64,000 nt of DNA from the NCBI GenBank assembly GCA_015680685.1, contig MNCI01012713.1, positions 1,118,439 through 1,182,438 of the forward strand, given 5' to 3'. The translations under genes were made by a program, and so were the position numbers. The notes beneath the pieces were generated by a model. That model searched no databases and was not told the DNA's origin. It saw only the letters and a list, made by a program, of their open reading frames with translations. Within the stretch, counting starts at the first letter, position 1. Every line of letters begins with the position of its first letter. The DNA comes from Gnetum montanum. Lineage: Eukaryota > Streptophyta > Gnetopsida > Gnetales > Gnetaceae. Shown piece after piece: positions 22,961 through 36,369 of the stretch.

Positions 22961-24000
22961 TGATGTGGAATGGGATTAGAAAAGATTGTAGAAATTGGGA
23001 AATGATGTATCTTACCATAGGCATAATGAATTCTTATGTGTGATGTATGATTAAAGTAATCATTAGCCCTTCCATCCAAGATACAAACCAAGTCCATACC
23101 ACTTACTAGTGACAACGCATTATATCATCCTGAAACTAACAACCTTAAGTCTACCACTATTGCAAGAAGCATGATCACTTGATAGTGTAGCTAAAGGAAG
23201 TAGTTTATTAATAGCATATTTTATATTTGAGATCTCTGACAAGCCACCTACCTTCAAGTATGGGTAACATGTCTTCCCAGTGGAATCCCTAGAAATTTTA
23301 TTTTGTGCATTTATTATGTTTTTACTATGTCAACCTTACCAAAGGACTACCTTCATGCATGGATAACATGTCTTTCCAATGAAATGGTAAAATAGCACTT
23401 ATTTTATATATTCTTTGATTTTTCATTATAACTCAAGTAAATAATACAACTTAATAGCAAGATAAAACTTATAGCAGTAGTCTTAGAGAATCCAAAAATC
23501 CCCTTGATGTCACACCCTTTTCATTTCCACTTGGTTCTTTACTTTTCTAGCTAGGCATAATGATCATGAGTTTATTTTTAGTTTTATTGTGAAATGAATA
23601 TCATTATTATCATGGTAAGAACCTCTTATTATTAAAAATGAGTGGATGGATGATGTGGCCTCACTGTATATAGAATCAGTCTTCCAATGATTTGATAATA
23701 TAGGGAAATTTTCACATTATTAGGACTACATCTTACTTTATTCCTTTGCACTTTTTAAAAAAAATTAATAAAAATATGTTCAATAAAATTGATGAGAAAT
23801 CATAGAAAAATGATAAGAATGGAAAAAGGAGAAATAATTTAAAAGACATTAAAGAATATAAAATGAATAAGAAATGAGAACAATATAAGAGAATAGAAAA
23901 TATATCAAAGAATATGAAAAATTAGTAAGAAAAGAAAACGTTTAGTGCCTTGGTGTCACACTAGACACCCCCACAACTATTATTGAAAATAGTTAACCAA
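22961..24000 (-). other. Post-pol spacer of Ath2
   Basis: Contains the short conserved peptide NEKGVTSRGFLDSLRLLL (minus, near 23,500) and a PHHPS-T-H block near 23,610, both shared with the other copies, then an A-rich stretch near 23,760-23,930. TTGTGGGGGTGTC near 23,970 (minus) resembles the polypurine tract. Nothing else recognised. Confidence 0.5.
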
Positions 24001-24009
24001 AATATAGAA

Positions 24010-25115
24010 CAGGTTGAAGATGGCTTGGTGAATAGGGTAGAATCCATAGAGGAGTCAACATGTTCATAGAATGATTTTTATTGAATATTTACTAGGATAA
24101 GCTTGTATGGGTTGGTTGGGTAATAGATATGCATGACACCTAATGGGTATGTTACATGGAAGATATAGGATCCTTCCCATAAGGTTTGGAACTTAGCCAT
24201 TTATGGCACATGATTGGGATTCTAATAGAGGACTTTATCACCCAATTGTATTGACACTTGTCATATTCTTGCATCATGCCTACATTTGAAGTATTTCCTA
24301 TGTACTTCACTACTCATGAGGGCTAAAAGTCTATTTTTCTCTAAAAGGTTACAGTTCATACGAAATTCCTTTTTAGCTAAGTTTATGTCTAGGTCAAGTT
24401 CACTAGTAGTCTCTAAGACTTGTAGCTCTACTTGGATTAGGAGTGTAGGAAGTTTTTCATAAACTATATCCTATTAGGACTTTCCATGTGGAGCTATATG
24501 CCCATAAAGCATCATTTAGCTTAGTGCTCCAATCCGTTATAAATTGAATAACTATTCTAGTGATTTCTCAATCAGTAACTTCTACTTAATCATTGGCTTA
24601 CAGATGATATGGCATGTTAATTTGTGATTTACCCCAAGTTGTTGCATTATCTTCTTGAATGTAACTTCTATAAAATGTAGTCCATTATCAGATATGAGCA
24701 TGTGTAGTACTCCAAATCTATTCACCATGTGTTTTTGAAAGAATTTAATAGTTGTTTTAGATGTGCAATATTTGACTACATCTGCTTCTATCCAATTTGT
24801 CCAATAATCAAATATCACTAAAATATATGATATCTTGTTGGACATTAGTGTAATGGATCCCATAAAATTAATTCCCTAAATATCAAATAGCTCTAATGGT
24901 TGGATCCATTATTGAGATCCTTCATTTTTGGCTATCAATCCTTCATCACATTGACATCTTTTACAAGATTGAGTGAATATATGTGCATCCCTGAATATGG
25001 TAGGCCAAAAGTAGCCTACCATCATTAACTTTAGTGCTATTCTACATCCTGTATAGTAACCACCACATGCACATCTTGTAGAATTCTTTGTTGGCTCTCT
25101 TTTGAAATACATCAT
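24010..25115 (-). pseudogene. Integrase of Ath2
   Basis: Inserts the element's DNA into the host genome. The zinc-binding part (24,909-25,115) reads GGYYTGCRIALKLMM, GYFWPTIFRDAH and SCKRC; the first His of HHCC is Tyr. The core (24,582-24,863) has ILVIFDYWTNWIEA and MLISDNGLHF, then, after a frameshift near 24,620, VEVTD with the catalytic Glu kept, unlike AthX and Ath3. The C-terminal part near 24,150-24,200 shows KFQTLWEGSYIF, as in Ath3. Several stops and frameshifts make it inactive. Confidence 0.85.
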
Positions 25116-25379
25116 CTGACTAATCCATCAGCATATCCTATAAATATTTCCATTAATTTTCATATACTTTTTAACTATGTGGAGTGGTTGTTCCTTTTGT
25201 TTCTTATTCCACCCAATAAGAAGCTCTTGTGTAGTGAGATAAGTCATGTAGTTAGCAATCCATGACTTTTCTATTGGGTTGACAATCATTGTTGTCTTTG
25301 TAAATAAATTTTCATTGAGAAATTGGTCTAATAACGATTCATCCTATTCCTAAAATTTTCATCTTAGCCTTGACAAGTG

Positions 25380-25780
25380 ATCAACTACAACATTTTTAGT
25401 TCCTTTCATTTCTATCATTGTAATATCAAACTCTTGTAGTATCATGAGACATCATATCATCCTTGGACTAATTACTAGTTCATTCATCAAAAACCTGATG
25501 GCACTATGATCTGTGTGGGCATAAATAGGATACCCAAGCACATAGTGTCTAAATTTTTCAAGTGCATACATTATGGTGATAAGCTCCTTCTTTGTAGTGG
25601 TATAGTTGAATTGTGCTATGATGATGCTTCAACTAGTACAGTGTATGTAACATGGTCTTTTTTGATCATCAAGCTAAATAAGTACTAAGCCTAGTGCATA
25701 GTTTAAAAAATCTATCATAATGTGAAAGGGCTTAGACCAATCCAAAGCTAAAAGGATTAGTATTTTAATTAGCTTCTACT
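25380..25780 (-). pseudogene. RNase H of Ath2
   Basis: FHIMIDFLNYALGLVL near 25,690-25,730 keeps the first catalytic Asp (IMID) that AthX and Ath3 have lost. KELITIMYALEKFRHYVLG follows near 25,560, then AHTDHSAIRFLMNE near 25,490 and MKGTKNVVVDHLSRL near 25,390, covering the four catalytic acidic positions in the family order. Broken by a few stops. Confidence 0.8.
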
Positions 25781-25849
25781 TTAATGTCTCAAATGCCTTC
25801 TCACACTATTCTATATTAGAACTATGCATCTTTCTTTGTTAGTTCTACT

Positions 25850-26620
25850 AGTGGCTTTTCTATCTTTGAAAATTTTTTAATGAATCCTCTATAATATCCC
25901 ATGTGGCAAGGAATGATCAAACATCCTTAATAGTCTATGGCCTCTGGATGATATTTTGAATGATTCTTATTTTACTTGAATCTACCTCTATTCCTTTTTA
26001 AGATACTTTATGTCCCAAAACAATATTGTCTTTGACCATTAGATGGCTATTTTGCCAATGGAGCTTTAAATTAGTTTCAATAAATCTTTTCAAAACCTTC
26101 CCTAATCAATCCATTGCTTGTTTAAAGTCTAGGCCATAAGTGGAAAAATCATCCATGAACACCTCAACTACATTACCAATATATTTTTGGAAGATGCTTA
26201 GTACTAGTCTTGGAAAGTAGCAAGAGCATTACACAAGCTGAAAGGCATCTTCTTATAGGCAAATGTCCTCCATGGACTAGTGAACGTTATCTTCTCTTAA
26301 TCTTGTAACACAATCCGAATCTAATTATACACATTGTACCCATCAAGGAAACTTTAGTACATGTGTCCTACAATGGTGTTGAGGACTTAGTCAATAAATG
26401 GTAGAGGAAAATTATTCTTCAATGTTGCTAGATTTAACAACCAAGAGTCAATGCAGACCCTCTAGTTTTCACCTTTCTTTGGGACAATGACTAAGGAACT
26501 AGTCCATTCACAGTCTACTATGGGATAGATGAACCCTACTTTTAAGAGTTTTTCCAATTCCTGTTTCACTACTTCTTTAACTTTTGGATTCAATCATCTT
26601 TAAGGCCAGTAATATGGTTT
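25850..26620 (-). pseudogene. Reverse transcriptase of Ath2
   Basis: Copies element RNA into DNA. LEKLLKVGFIYPIVD near 26,520-26,560, WRVCIDSWLLNLATLK near 26,440, DQVLNTIV and FLDGYNVYN near 26,330-26,370, and FMDDFSTYGLDFKQAM at 26,112-26,159 with the catalytic FMDD intact at 26,148-26,159. SHLMVKDNIVLGHKVS follows near 26,040. Otherwise interrupted by stops and small shifts. Confidence 0.85.
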
Positions 26621-27129
26621 GATGGCTAGATCTATATAAATTTGATGTTAACATATGCATGGATCAATACTTGTTGCTTCATCATAGAACCATGCAAATG
26701 TTTTTGGTCATTTATTTATCACTTCTAATAATCTTCTCTTTTTCTTTTTATCAATATTGGCATTAATAATTACTGGTTTCTCATTATTCAAAAATACATA
26801 TTCTAATACATCCAACAGGACTTTCAACATTAAAAAATTAGGTTCATACTTGTCTAGAATTTCTAGCTGTTCCCACTTAATGTCTTCTTCTTGATGTGAG
26901 TGTATATAGGGGTATTTCTTTCTTAACTACTCTAACTCATTAGCTTCTACAACATAGGCACTTATAATTTGATTAGATGGTTCCATGTACATTTTGGACT
27001 CTATCTTTTTTTTTTTAGTAATCAGCCAGTGGATGCCTTCTTATTTGGTGGCTGCTGCATATAGGCATTCTTGCACACACATATCTTCTACATACTGATT
27101 GTAGGCTATATTAATTTTTTTATTTTATG

Positions 27130-27560
27130 GCCCAAATTTTCTGCATGTAATTACACCCGTTATCACTATATGCGATACATAGAACTTGATGTCTCTATAT
27201 GATTCTAGCCTCATCTTCCTTGGAAATTTCCAAGGATATGTCTCTAATTCCTAGTTTAGCATTCACATTGTTAAGCCATGATCTTCCTATGATTATGGGA
27301 AATTCTCCTTTATTTTTTCTAACATGTATCACTAAGAAGTCAGCAAGGTAAGACCAACCACTTTATGGTGGTAATGATATGATTGACCTATCCCAATGAA
27401 ATAGTGATTACTGGTCTATAAGCTCTAATCAAATGTTTCTCTTCTTGAGTGGAGGAAGATTCTAATCTTTCTACATATCTTGTGAAATTAGGTTTACTCC
27501 TAACCTAGAATCTCATAGAGCTTAACATGGTTTATGTCCTAATATTTGGAAACATACTAA
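27130..27560 (-). pseudogene. Protease relic of Ath2
   Basis: GVNLISQDM and NLPPLKKRNI near 27,430-27,510 match the AthY protease; the active site reads DSR instead of DSG. Later pieces are LADFLVIHVRKNKGEFPIII near 27,310-27,350 and WLNNVNAKLGIRDISLEISK near 27,220-27,280. Not functional. Confidence 0.75.
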
Positions 27561-27623
27561 GGGACTTCTAGGATCTATTCTCAACTTGGAAAGTGCTCCA
27601 GCCTTCATCTAGTGTGTGAAAGT

Positions 27624-27953
27624 CTACATGACCATGAAAGTGATAAAATTTAAATCTATAGAATATGGAAGCTTGGTATTCCCTTGAGGAGTATGTGTGG
27701 ATGAGGTTAATGTGCTTGAAGTTCCCATCCTTTGAACCCTTTTTTGTCTTGTTCTAAAGAATGGACATTTCCTAGATCGAGGTTCATTCATTATCACATC
27801 CTCTTGCATATTTACTACCCTGGTAGAATTCTTTTGTTGTGGTTGTGTCGGTATTTCTCTTTGCATAATCAATGGTGGTACTAGTGATAGAGAATTAGGA
27901 GGTTGAACTAATGAACCAATTTTTGTTGGATGTGCGTAAGGATTTGGATCCAT
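27624..27953 (-). pseudogene. Gag-protease linker of Ath2
   Basis: A 109-codon open frame, Pro/Ser/Thr/Gln-rich (MDPNPYAHPTK, PTQPQQKNSTR), at the position of the Pro-rich segment that joins gag and protease in the other copies. No domain recognised. Confidence 0.55.
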
Positions 27954-28229
27954 TTTAGGAGAAGTGGGCCTATAATACTCTAGTGGATAGTAGTAAGAGA
28001 AAGTATGGATTGAAGCATTTCCTAGAGAGATTGGAGGTTGAACATAATATCCATAAGGATCTGGTTGCCTATATGGATATTACTATTATGGCAATGGCAT
28101 TTCCCATGCTTATGGTTATTGCCACTAGTGCTGGTATTACTCTTGTGGTTGAGAATAGGCTATACTTGGATAGTATGGTGGTTGGAATGGTTGTTTGAGA
28201 TTACCTTGTGGGTAAGGTAATCATTTTGG

Positions 28230-30194
28230 CATCTACATCTTGAAAAATCTCAAGTTAAGTGCATATGCCCCAAACTCTTTCAAGTGCGGCATGATAGAAA
28301 AACATCCCTTAGGATGTTTCTATTAGCACACTTTACATCCTTCTTCATCTTTTCAATTGAAGTCTATAAATTCCTTAACTATAGAAAATTTTCTTGCATG
28401 TTTGTAATTATCTCATCTGTTATCTCTTCTTATCTTCTTTTCTTTGTTCTTATGTAGGGCTTGCTCAATTTTCTCCTCCACTATCCTAGGTGTAGTAGTG
28501 AATTTCTCATCTACTGAGTTCCACATTTTTTCTACTTTTGTTACAATGTCATTGATTGATTTTTGGATAGCTAGAGTTTTCTTTTGAATGACATACTCCA
28601 AAGTTTTCTCTTCTTGTATATCATACATTCTAACATCTCTTTTTCTTATTGTAGGATCTTTATTGTATTCCTCAGCTAATTTCCTTTTCTTTAATTCTCC
28701 TTCTTCTTTGGCCACCTATTCTATTAGTCTTTGAATTTGATGGGCTATCATTTTTTATGATCCTCATTAGGCATATACCCCAAGGATTTCTCTAGTCTTT
28801 TTCCTTAACCAATTGGTAATATACCTTAGTTATTTCCTTTGCAAAAATCCATGGCTTGAGCATCTATGTAGTGATGAATAATATCTATTCATTGCTACAT
28901 CTAGGGATTCATGTGTCCCTTACTTCTATCATTTGATTTATTTCCTTAAATTGGATACTCTTTAATAGCTTTGATGCTTGTCATTAAAAAGTTCTAGAAT
29001 CATGCTTCATCTTTAGATATATTTTGGTTCTCAGGATCCATACTAGCTCTTTTCTTCCTTGATGAGAGTCATAAAAAATAACTTTAACTTCTAACAATCA
29101 TTCTCAATATTTCGAAGGATACATGCATCATGGAATTCTTGGAAGTGGTGTTGTGGATATGCATTATATCCACCTTCACATTTGGGAATGTTGTTCATGT
29201 CCAATCACTTGATGCAACTATCCCTTACATTACTAGTAGGAATGTATACTAATTCTCTAATGTCAATCATACTATGAGTGGCTAGTAGGGGTTCTTCATG
29301 ATTATCAAGTTTGTAGGATTGGTTGTAGTTGTGACCTCTTCAAAGCTCATAATGTCCTTCCCTTTGTTCATGTCTGATTTTTTCTTTTCATTATTCATAA
29401 TCATTTTCTTCTTCATTAGGATACATTCATTGATATTGATATCTCTCATGATCCCTATGGCTTTCCTTGTCATGGTATTTGCATCTTCATTCCTCTTTTC
29501 AGATTGCACTAATGCTCATGAGGAGGAAGAGGGAGTAGTCATAGAATGATACCAACTATTTCTCCTTCTATGACTCTATAATTAATTCTCTTGTGGCTCT
29601 ACGAAAGATCTAGGCCTTGAGCTTGCCTATATTTGGAGTTTTCTACATTTTTCCTAGGTTTCTCTGCAAGCACCAAATGCAATTATATTTTGATAGGTTC
29701 CTCTAGATGAATGATAGGTGTCTATGAATGGAATTCATGGGTTTGGTAAATTTTTTCCATTATAAATGTACCATCATTAATTTCTTCTAAGACAACATTG
29801 TGAGTTACTTTCTTTCCTTTGTTGTTCTCTCTCTTGTCTCCATGGTACCATTCCCTCTTACTTGTGCTTCCATGGATTGATATGACTTAGTCATGTGTTT
29901 AGTAACATAATATCTCTCTTGTGCATGGCCAAGATTCAACCTCATTAAGATTTCTTGCATCATTGATGGTGTTGAACATTCTAGAGGCAAAACTATGTTG
30001 CACTGCAAATCTCTCCACTTTAGCTATTCACCTTGGTGGAAGATAAATATGAAATCATGATAATATGGATTTTTCTAAGCATATGAAATTTGAGTTTACA
30101 TGGGTGCACTCCAGTCTTCTTCATCATATTCCTTTTCATGACTCTTATAAGTTTTGTTTTTATATGGTGACTTTTCCTTTAGTGTAGAAGCCAT
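28230..30194 (-). pseudogene. gag of Ath2
   Basis: Likely start ATG 30,194 (MASTLKEKSPYKNKTY), about 135 bp after the primer site. CNIVLPLECSTPSMMQEILM near 29,980 corresponds to GNIILPLDRSMPRMLFKIL of Ath3. The capsid core is badly decayed near 28,900-29,150. The better frame at 28,413-28,715 (MAKEEGELKKRKLAEEYNKD, KMWNSVDEKF) matches the region after the capsid core. KHPKGCFSIMPHLKE near 28,300 is the zinc-knuckle region with its first half lost. Confidence 0.75.
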
Positions 30195-30329
30195 GTTATA
30201 TGTTTGATGCTCTTAAGTGTATATGTATGTATGTGCGTTAAAAGATTGATTAAAGGTATGAAAGATAAAATTTGTGATTCTTACTACAATGAAATCTATA
30301 AGATCAACTACTAAGCAAACATTGATACA

Positions 30330-30347
30330 TCCTTGGCAACGATGCTA
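30330..30347 (-). other. Primer binding site of Ath2
   Basis: Minus strand TAGCATCGTTGCCAAGGA matches the plant tRNA-Asp complement TGGCGCCGTTGCCGGGGA in 13 of 18 bases, all differences being G-to-A or C-to-T. It lies one base inside the 5' LTR. Confidence 0.8.
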
Positions 30348-30348
30348 A

Positions 30349-31228
30349 TGATGAGTGGCTAGGTATCCCAACACTCTACCATACAAGTTATGAGTGCACA
30401 TGCATGACCAAAAAATAATCCATGGATGGACAATGTAAGTATGTTAGAAGTTGATAATTGGTTCATGATCATTATCTTTCCACTTTGAGTTAGTAAAGTG
30501 CAAGTGTATGATTTAACTCTATGTGAGACATGTGATGTCTTAATGTTGTTGGCTGATGTTACTTCTAAGTGTGAACATAATGAAAGTGAGAATAAAATCT
30601 AAGTCTAAATAATGATATAAATGTAATTCTATTCTATCCTATGATGATAAGTAGCTATTCCTAGCTTACCATACACATCTTGAACTCATGTAAACATCAC
30701 TAGGTTACCAAGTGTTATGCTACTAGGAAAACCAAGAAATAACACTACTAGGATTACCAAATGATTCCACTTATATGTTCAAAACCAGTCATACTCATTT
30801 TTCCTTACTAATGAACATGGAAAAGTAAATTTTTTGAGAAATATAAAGAACTATACTAAAGCAAGCATATTAAAGAAATGAGAATTAAACTATGTAAAGA
30901 AAATAGCTAAGTAAAACAAAGAAACTAAGTGAATATAGAAATGGTGGAAAGCAATCTTGATCTTTATTTTCGTTCATAAATTGTACCCAAGTACAATCGA
31001 ATCATTTAAAGATTCTATTTAATTGTTCAACACCACACTATGAGCATTCACTCTATTACTAAGTGTAAACTACAAGAGTTTTACAAAGGGTGGAATGAAA
31101 GTTATTTCATTGATATGACCAAGTTTTGGTATTTATAGGGGTGAACAGGACCCTCTATATCACATCAATGATGACAAATATAGGATGTCATAGATACCAT
31201 ATTGTAGATGTGATATCATATCTCATCA
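30349..31228 (-). mobile_element. 5' LTR of Ath2
   Basis: 880 bp on the minus strand from TGATGAGATATG (31,228) to TAGCCACTCATCA (30,349), with TATA box TATAAATA at 31,130-31,137. The U3 holds ATGATATCA-type palindromes. Confidence 0.85.
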
Positions 31229-31355
31229 AAAATGTTTATCTTCAATTATTAGTTATTAATTATATATATTGATCATTATTATTATGATGATTACTAGAAA
31301 ATACTAAGATAATATTTAAAATTAATATCAATAATAAAATTAATGGTTAACTAGG
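31229..31355. repeat. Host repeat H, copy 1, right part
   Basis: TTTATCTTCAATTATTAGTT and following bases to AATTAATGGT align with 61,720-61,832. It continues copy 1 on the far side of Ath2. Confidence 0.75.
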
Positions 31356-32832
31356 GGGAACATATTAAATGATTTGAGACTAGTTCTTTTTAAATATAAT
31401 ATTATCATTAAGCTTTAGTAGGTTCCAAAATAGGAACATCCTTGTTACCCAATCTATAACAAAGGCCATAATTTCCTTTTTCCAACTTTAAATGAACATG
31501 CCATGATTATTAGTTAAGATTAAAATTAGTATTCATTTACTAGCATTTGAAATATGCATGTTGAGATCACCAAGATTTGGAATTTTCTTCTTTTCATGAT
31601 GATTCTAAGAATAACTTGTACAATGGAAGGTGAGTGATGATTAAATTCTCTCTTCTATGTATGGTGATACTTGTTGCAAGGTCAACATGCACAATGAAAT
31701 GTAGTGAGACTTGGTAACTTTTGAATTTGAAAAAAAAAAGAACTAAATCACAACAACACAGGTGGTTTGGTTGTTGCTATGATAATGGTAACTTCCACTC
31801 TCCTTTAGGCAAGCATATGCAATATGCTACATTTACTACAGTTTTCACACGCTAGGAAACACCATAACATCAATGCACAAAGGGAAAGACAAATTTAATA
31901 TGTTACTATAAGGCATAACACAAGAAGAGGATTTCATGATCCTCTCATAGCCTTGCAACAGCAACACTATTCTCCATAGTATCAATGATCTAGAAGTAAT
32001 TCACATGATATAGAACATGCATGCAAAAAAGGTAGTGATCTATCATTGGTGGTCATCATAGAGTAAATCATCAAGAAGCCCTAGCAAAAGTCTTGGATCA
32101 TGAGGTATTGATGTCTAGCCTTACCAAACCTAGAAGATCTAGCTTCCACATAATGATGCTAGCCATGCATGGTTTCCCTCATTAATAAACTTAGTGGTGA
32201 TGTTTGTAGCTAAAACATGGCTACAAAATGTAAAACAAGCCAACAACAGATGAGCATGCTTGCATACTCAAGCATAGCATTATGAAATTAAGAATAGAGG
32301 CATGCATACAACACAATGGCAACATCCAAGCCTATGGAAAATTATGATGTAGGTCCTGATTACTATGTTGTGGTCAGTCCTTCTATGAAGCACAATAGCA
32401 CCTTCACTTTTCTAACACAATGTTGTTGGCTTAGCATATATCTTGATTGACATGGATTGAAGCTAGCAAATCTTGTCCTTGCCAATGCTAAGTGGGTTAC
32501 TTTTATTCCTTTTGTATTACTTTATTATTATTTCACTATGATAATATTTTTAATGTTTTAAAAAGATATATTTTCTTTTTTTTATCTAGTACTATACGCC
32601 AGGTGCTTAACTTAGTGAGGATTACATTAAAATGTTTGATACTAATCTTTTGATTCATGGTTTCTAGTTGTAAAATAAAAGGCTCATATTTTAGCTAGAC
32701 CATTATTTGGCTACAAAGATATTCTTGATTTTTTTTTTTTTTTACTTTTTACATTTTTATATTTTTATTCCAAACATGAAGGTTTACGCTAAAGTCGATA
32801 TTAAGATTATAAAATATTCATGTGTACATATA
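31356..32832. other. Non-coding stretch between Ath2 and Ath3
   Basis: No recognisable domain, LTR or RNA gene. A short purine run CTAGGGGGAA is at about 31,352-31,361. It belongs to whatever older sequence Ath3 was inserted into and should be contiguous with 45,004 onward. Confidence 0.5.
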
Positions 32833-32837
32833 GCAAT

Positions 32838-33727
32838 TGATGAGTTGTCGTTGGTTGGTTGCATTTATGAGGCCTTGTCAATGCAGTTGATCATGTCAAC
32901 GAGGCCTCATCAATGCATCTCGCCCTACATCGACGAGGCCCCATTAACGCAGTGTCTGTCTATTGCCTATAAATACACATCTTTCAACCACATTTATTGC
33001 AATCTAGATTTCAGTAGCAACAAAGCTCTTGCATTTTTTTCATTTAAAAGTTAGAATTATTTCCCTAAGTGCCTGCAACAGGATCTTTATTCCAGCATTG
33101 TTGTACCTAAGCATGATAGTGTGTGCAACCATAAAGATGAGATTTTTGATAAACCTTGTAGCACTTTGGATAGATTAGCTATTTCATTTATGCATTTAAT
33201 GTTTTCAATTATTTGTTAATTATTTTGCAAATATTTTATATCAAATGAGTTAATGAAGTAATTAAGCTAGATAGATTAAATACATAGGTATGACTACTTC
33301 AAGCATAACACATATTCACTTGGTAATCCTAGCAACGTTATTGCTTGGTACACCTAGTAGCGTAGCGCTTGATCACCTAGTAGCAAATATGTGGGTTCAA
33401 GATGTCTACAAAAAGTTGGAATGGATACTTATGTTAGGATTAGTTAATTAATTAAATTAGATTAGTTAATCAAATTATTTTTATCTACATTTCAAGAACT
33501 TGACTATAAAACATAAAAATGATACAAATTGAATGCCTCAATTATACTTAACCATACCAATTAATGTCACAAGTGTAATTGGGAATACAATAATTGACCT
33601 TAAGGTTAAATTCACTTCCTAAAGGGCTAGTGCACTGAAAATGATGAAGTCCATGGAATTCAACCAGATTATGCATGAACTCTTGTGATTCATATGGTTG
33701 GGCATATTGGTACCTCGCCTCTCATCA
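32838..33727 (+). mobile_element. 5' LTR of Ath3
   Basis: 890 bp, TGATGAGTTGTCG to CCTCTCATCA, TATA box TATAAATA at 32,968-32,975. The U3 has repeated GAGGCCTCATCAATGCA-type units between 32,868 and 32,950. Confidence 0.95.
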
Positions 33728-33728
33728 T

Positions 33729-33746
33729 TGGTGCCACTACCGAGAA
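33729..33746 (+). other. Primer binding site of Ath3
   Basis: TGGTGCCACTACCGAGAA, one base after the LTR, differs from the tRNA-Asp complement only by transitions (six of eighteen). Confidence 0.75.
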
Positions 33747-33882
33747 CTTTGTTTGTGGAACGTGTGCTATTTAGGTCTAAGTGAATATTACTAATATCAT
33801 TGTATGAACCTAAAGGTCCATATCATTCCCACTATATAGAAAATTATAAAAGCACATTAACAATTTCATTTTGTTTTGCAAA

Positions 33883-36200
33883 ATGTCTTCTTGTTCTCGC
33901 AAGCCTGAAGATACTAAACCATCAATCCCAAGAGAATGTAAGGTGGTATACACTCATCCAGATGAGTTTATGCCAAATTTCACCTTCATCCTACATTAGG
34001 ATGAAAAAATGCGATGGCATGATATGGAGGGCAACATCATCTTGCCCCTTGATAGATCTATGCCCAGAATGTTGTTTAAAATCCTTAAGAAGTTGGGCAT
34101 AGCAGATCTTCAAGAAGAGAACATTTTGGATGGATATGACATTGAAGCTACTATCCCACTAAAACACAATGTAAAAAATATAAACATCAAGAGAAACTCT
34201 ATGAAGCTACAAAGGGAAAACATTACATTAATCCCTTATTCCTACTAGACCAAGAGGACAATGAGGATCCTCCCTTAGAAGGTTCTCAACATGAAGATTC
34301 TCCACCTATTGCTACTAATGGCAAGGATGTGAACCTGACCCTGTGATCAACTATTCATAAACTGGGATTAGGAAAGAATGATAGCCAATGTAGGGACTTG
34401 GGTAAACATTGCAATAATAAGGGATCTAAGGATGGTGATCATAATAAGCACAAAAGTGGTGGTGGATACCATGGTGGTGGTGGCGATCCATCTTCCTCTT
34501 CATCCTCTTCATTCAATTTCAAACATTCCTCTTCATTTGATGGTTCTCATGGAAGCCACCATCAAAAAAACTATGATGAAGGTGATTGATGAAATAACAA
34601 TGACCGTGAAGGCCACCAAAACTAAAGGGGTGTCCAAAACCATCATCAACATCATCAATGCAATGATGATGATGAACCTTTATTGGTGACTTGAAGTATG
34701 CTAAACATTACAAAGGTAGTAAAAATCCCAACTAGGCATATGAAGGATAGTCCACTTAAGTGCCTAGATATGAATAATATCCCAAGATTTTAGGGGAGAT
34801 ACAATTCTGATTTGTAGACACATTTACAAGCTTTTCAAGATGCCTATGCCTTACAAAACATAGAGAATGAGTGGCAAAAACTCAAGCCTTTCCCAAGGAC
34901 ACTCATTAAGGAAGCTGAAAGTTGGTACCAATCCTTAGAACTGAAATCAATCTAAAGATGGAGTACCATGTTAGAATTATTCAATGACAAATATCAAACA
35001 TACTCTAGAGTGTCTAACCCAAGAAGGCAAATCCAAGGTTGGAAACAAGGAGCACATGAACCCTTGGATGTTGTCATGGGTCAATACTATTCACTCCTAC
35101 ACTAATTCCCTAGCCATGGTTACTTTCAGAGGGAACAAATTCACCATATCATTGATGGGCTTAGGGAAAAAACAAGAAAAAAACTTGGGGTGTATGTCTA
35201 AGGAAGATTGTCTAAAATAAGAGCTCATCAGATCCAAAGCTTAATTGAGAAAGTAGCAAAAGAAGAAGGTGAGCTACGAAAGAGGGAAAGTGCTAAAGAA
35301 TATAATAGGGACCCATCCATTAGAAAATGAGAGGTTTGATTTTGTGACGAAGAGGATTCACCACTTGATGAAGTGGTAAACAGAAAGATTTTTCCCATCC
35401 AAAAATCTATTTCTAACATTTCGGCCAAGTTTGACAAGTTATGGAACTCCTTGGATGAAAATTTTCAAACCACTTTAAATATTGTTAAAGAATCCAAAGA
35501 GAAAAATAGTGATCATAATCGTAGATAGCAAAAAGAAGCTAAACATGCCTACTAAAGAGGTAAGGGCAAAGCTGTTGTAGTAGAGAAAGTTATGGAGTAC
35601 GACTCTGATGATGAAATCGAACGTGACATCTATCAATATGAACATCCAAAGGGATGTTGCATTGTGGTGTCACACTTACAAAAGTCTAGAGTGTATGCAT
35701 TGAATCCTCACTTGGCATGTAGGAAATCTCCAAGATGATTGACTTATCCTCAAGGCAATCCAAGATAGTTCCACCAGCAACAACAAGCTTACTACCTAAG
35801 TGGAGCTCCTCCACAACTGTATGAACAATACCTATAGTGGTATCAACTACAATTATTGGGAATGCCACCACCAAGGCAATATTACCCTTATAGGCAACTA
35901 GATCCATATGGGTACTATGTTCAACAACCTGTCTCCCTTAGAAGTTCTGTGAGTCATACATCATTCCAGCATCACTATTAACCTCTAGAGTACCACTAAA
36001 CACATTCATCATCTACTTGAGGAAAACACCCATATCTATATCCTTATCATCCTCCACATCCCTCTACACCTACACCTCCACCTTCAACTCAAATTACCTC
36101 CTGCTCCATCTATGTAGGGTGAAATTCCTCCACAACCATAACAATGAAATGTTACAAGGGTTGTACACTCACAACCAATTTTTTAACCAAGTGGTCTAGA
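33883..36200 (+). pseudogene. gag of Ath3
   Basis: Starts at ATG 33,883 (MSSCSRKPEDTKPS). GNIILPLDRSMPRMLFKILK near 34,030 is a conserved N-terminal block. A Gly/His/Ser-rich stretch (poly-Ser near 34,490-34,530) precedes the capsid core: LDMNNIPRF near 34,770, LQNIENEWQKLKPFPRTL near 34,850, ESWYQSLELKSI near 34,920 and LELFNDKYQTYS near 34,970. KVAKEEGELRKRES follows near 35,250. The zinc-knuckle region reads IYQYEHPKGCC near 35,630 with the first Cys lost. The Pro/Tyr/Gln-rich tail (LDPYGYYVQQP) ends near 36,000-36,200. Frame changes and stops are common. Confidence 0.85.
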
Positions 36201-36369
36201 TAATTGATTAAGAAAAAAACCTTTCTTCTAGCCCATCAATCCTCTCCAACCCTCACAACCTAATCCAACTAATCACCTTGCATCTCTAGCATCCTCATCC
36301 TCTGCATCAAATACCTTCGAGTGCCCTTCAAACCAAGTGCCACCTAGGATATGCACTATAATGCTAACT

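Larger units (their letters stand above)
17487..31228 (-). mobile_element. Ath2, full-length Athila-like retrotransposon
   Basis: A 13,742-bp element on the minus strand with both LTRs, a tRNA-Asp-type primer site, gag, protease, RT, RNase H, integrase, a post-pol region and an accessory ORF. Flanks are GAAAT (17,482-17,486) and AAAAT (31,229-31,233), a 5-bp target duplication with one transition. Removing the element and one duplication gives a sequence of the same length as the paralogous host site at 61,720-61,735, which confirms the boundaries. All coding parts are broken. Confidence 0.9.

Noticed and set aside
27983-28220. Plus-strand hydrophobic frames that resemble membrane proteins
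   Set aside because: They are the reverse of the Tyr/Gln/His-rich gag tail of Ath2; no independent support.
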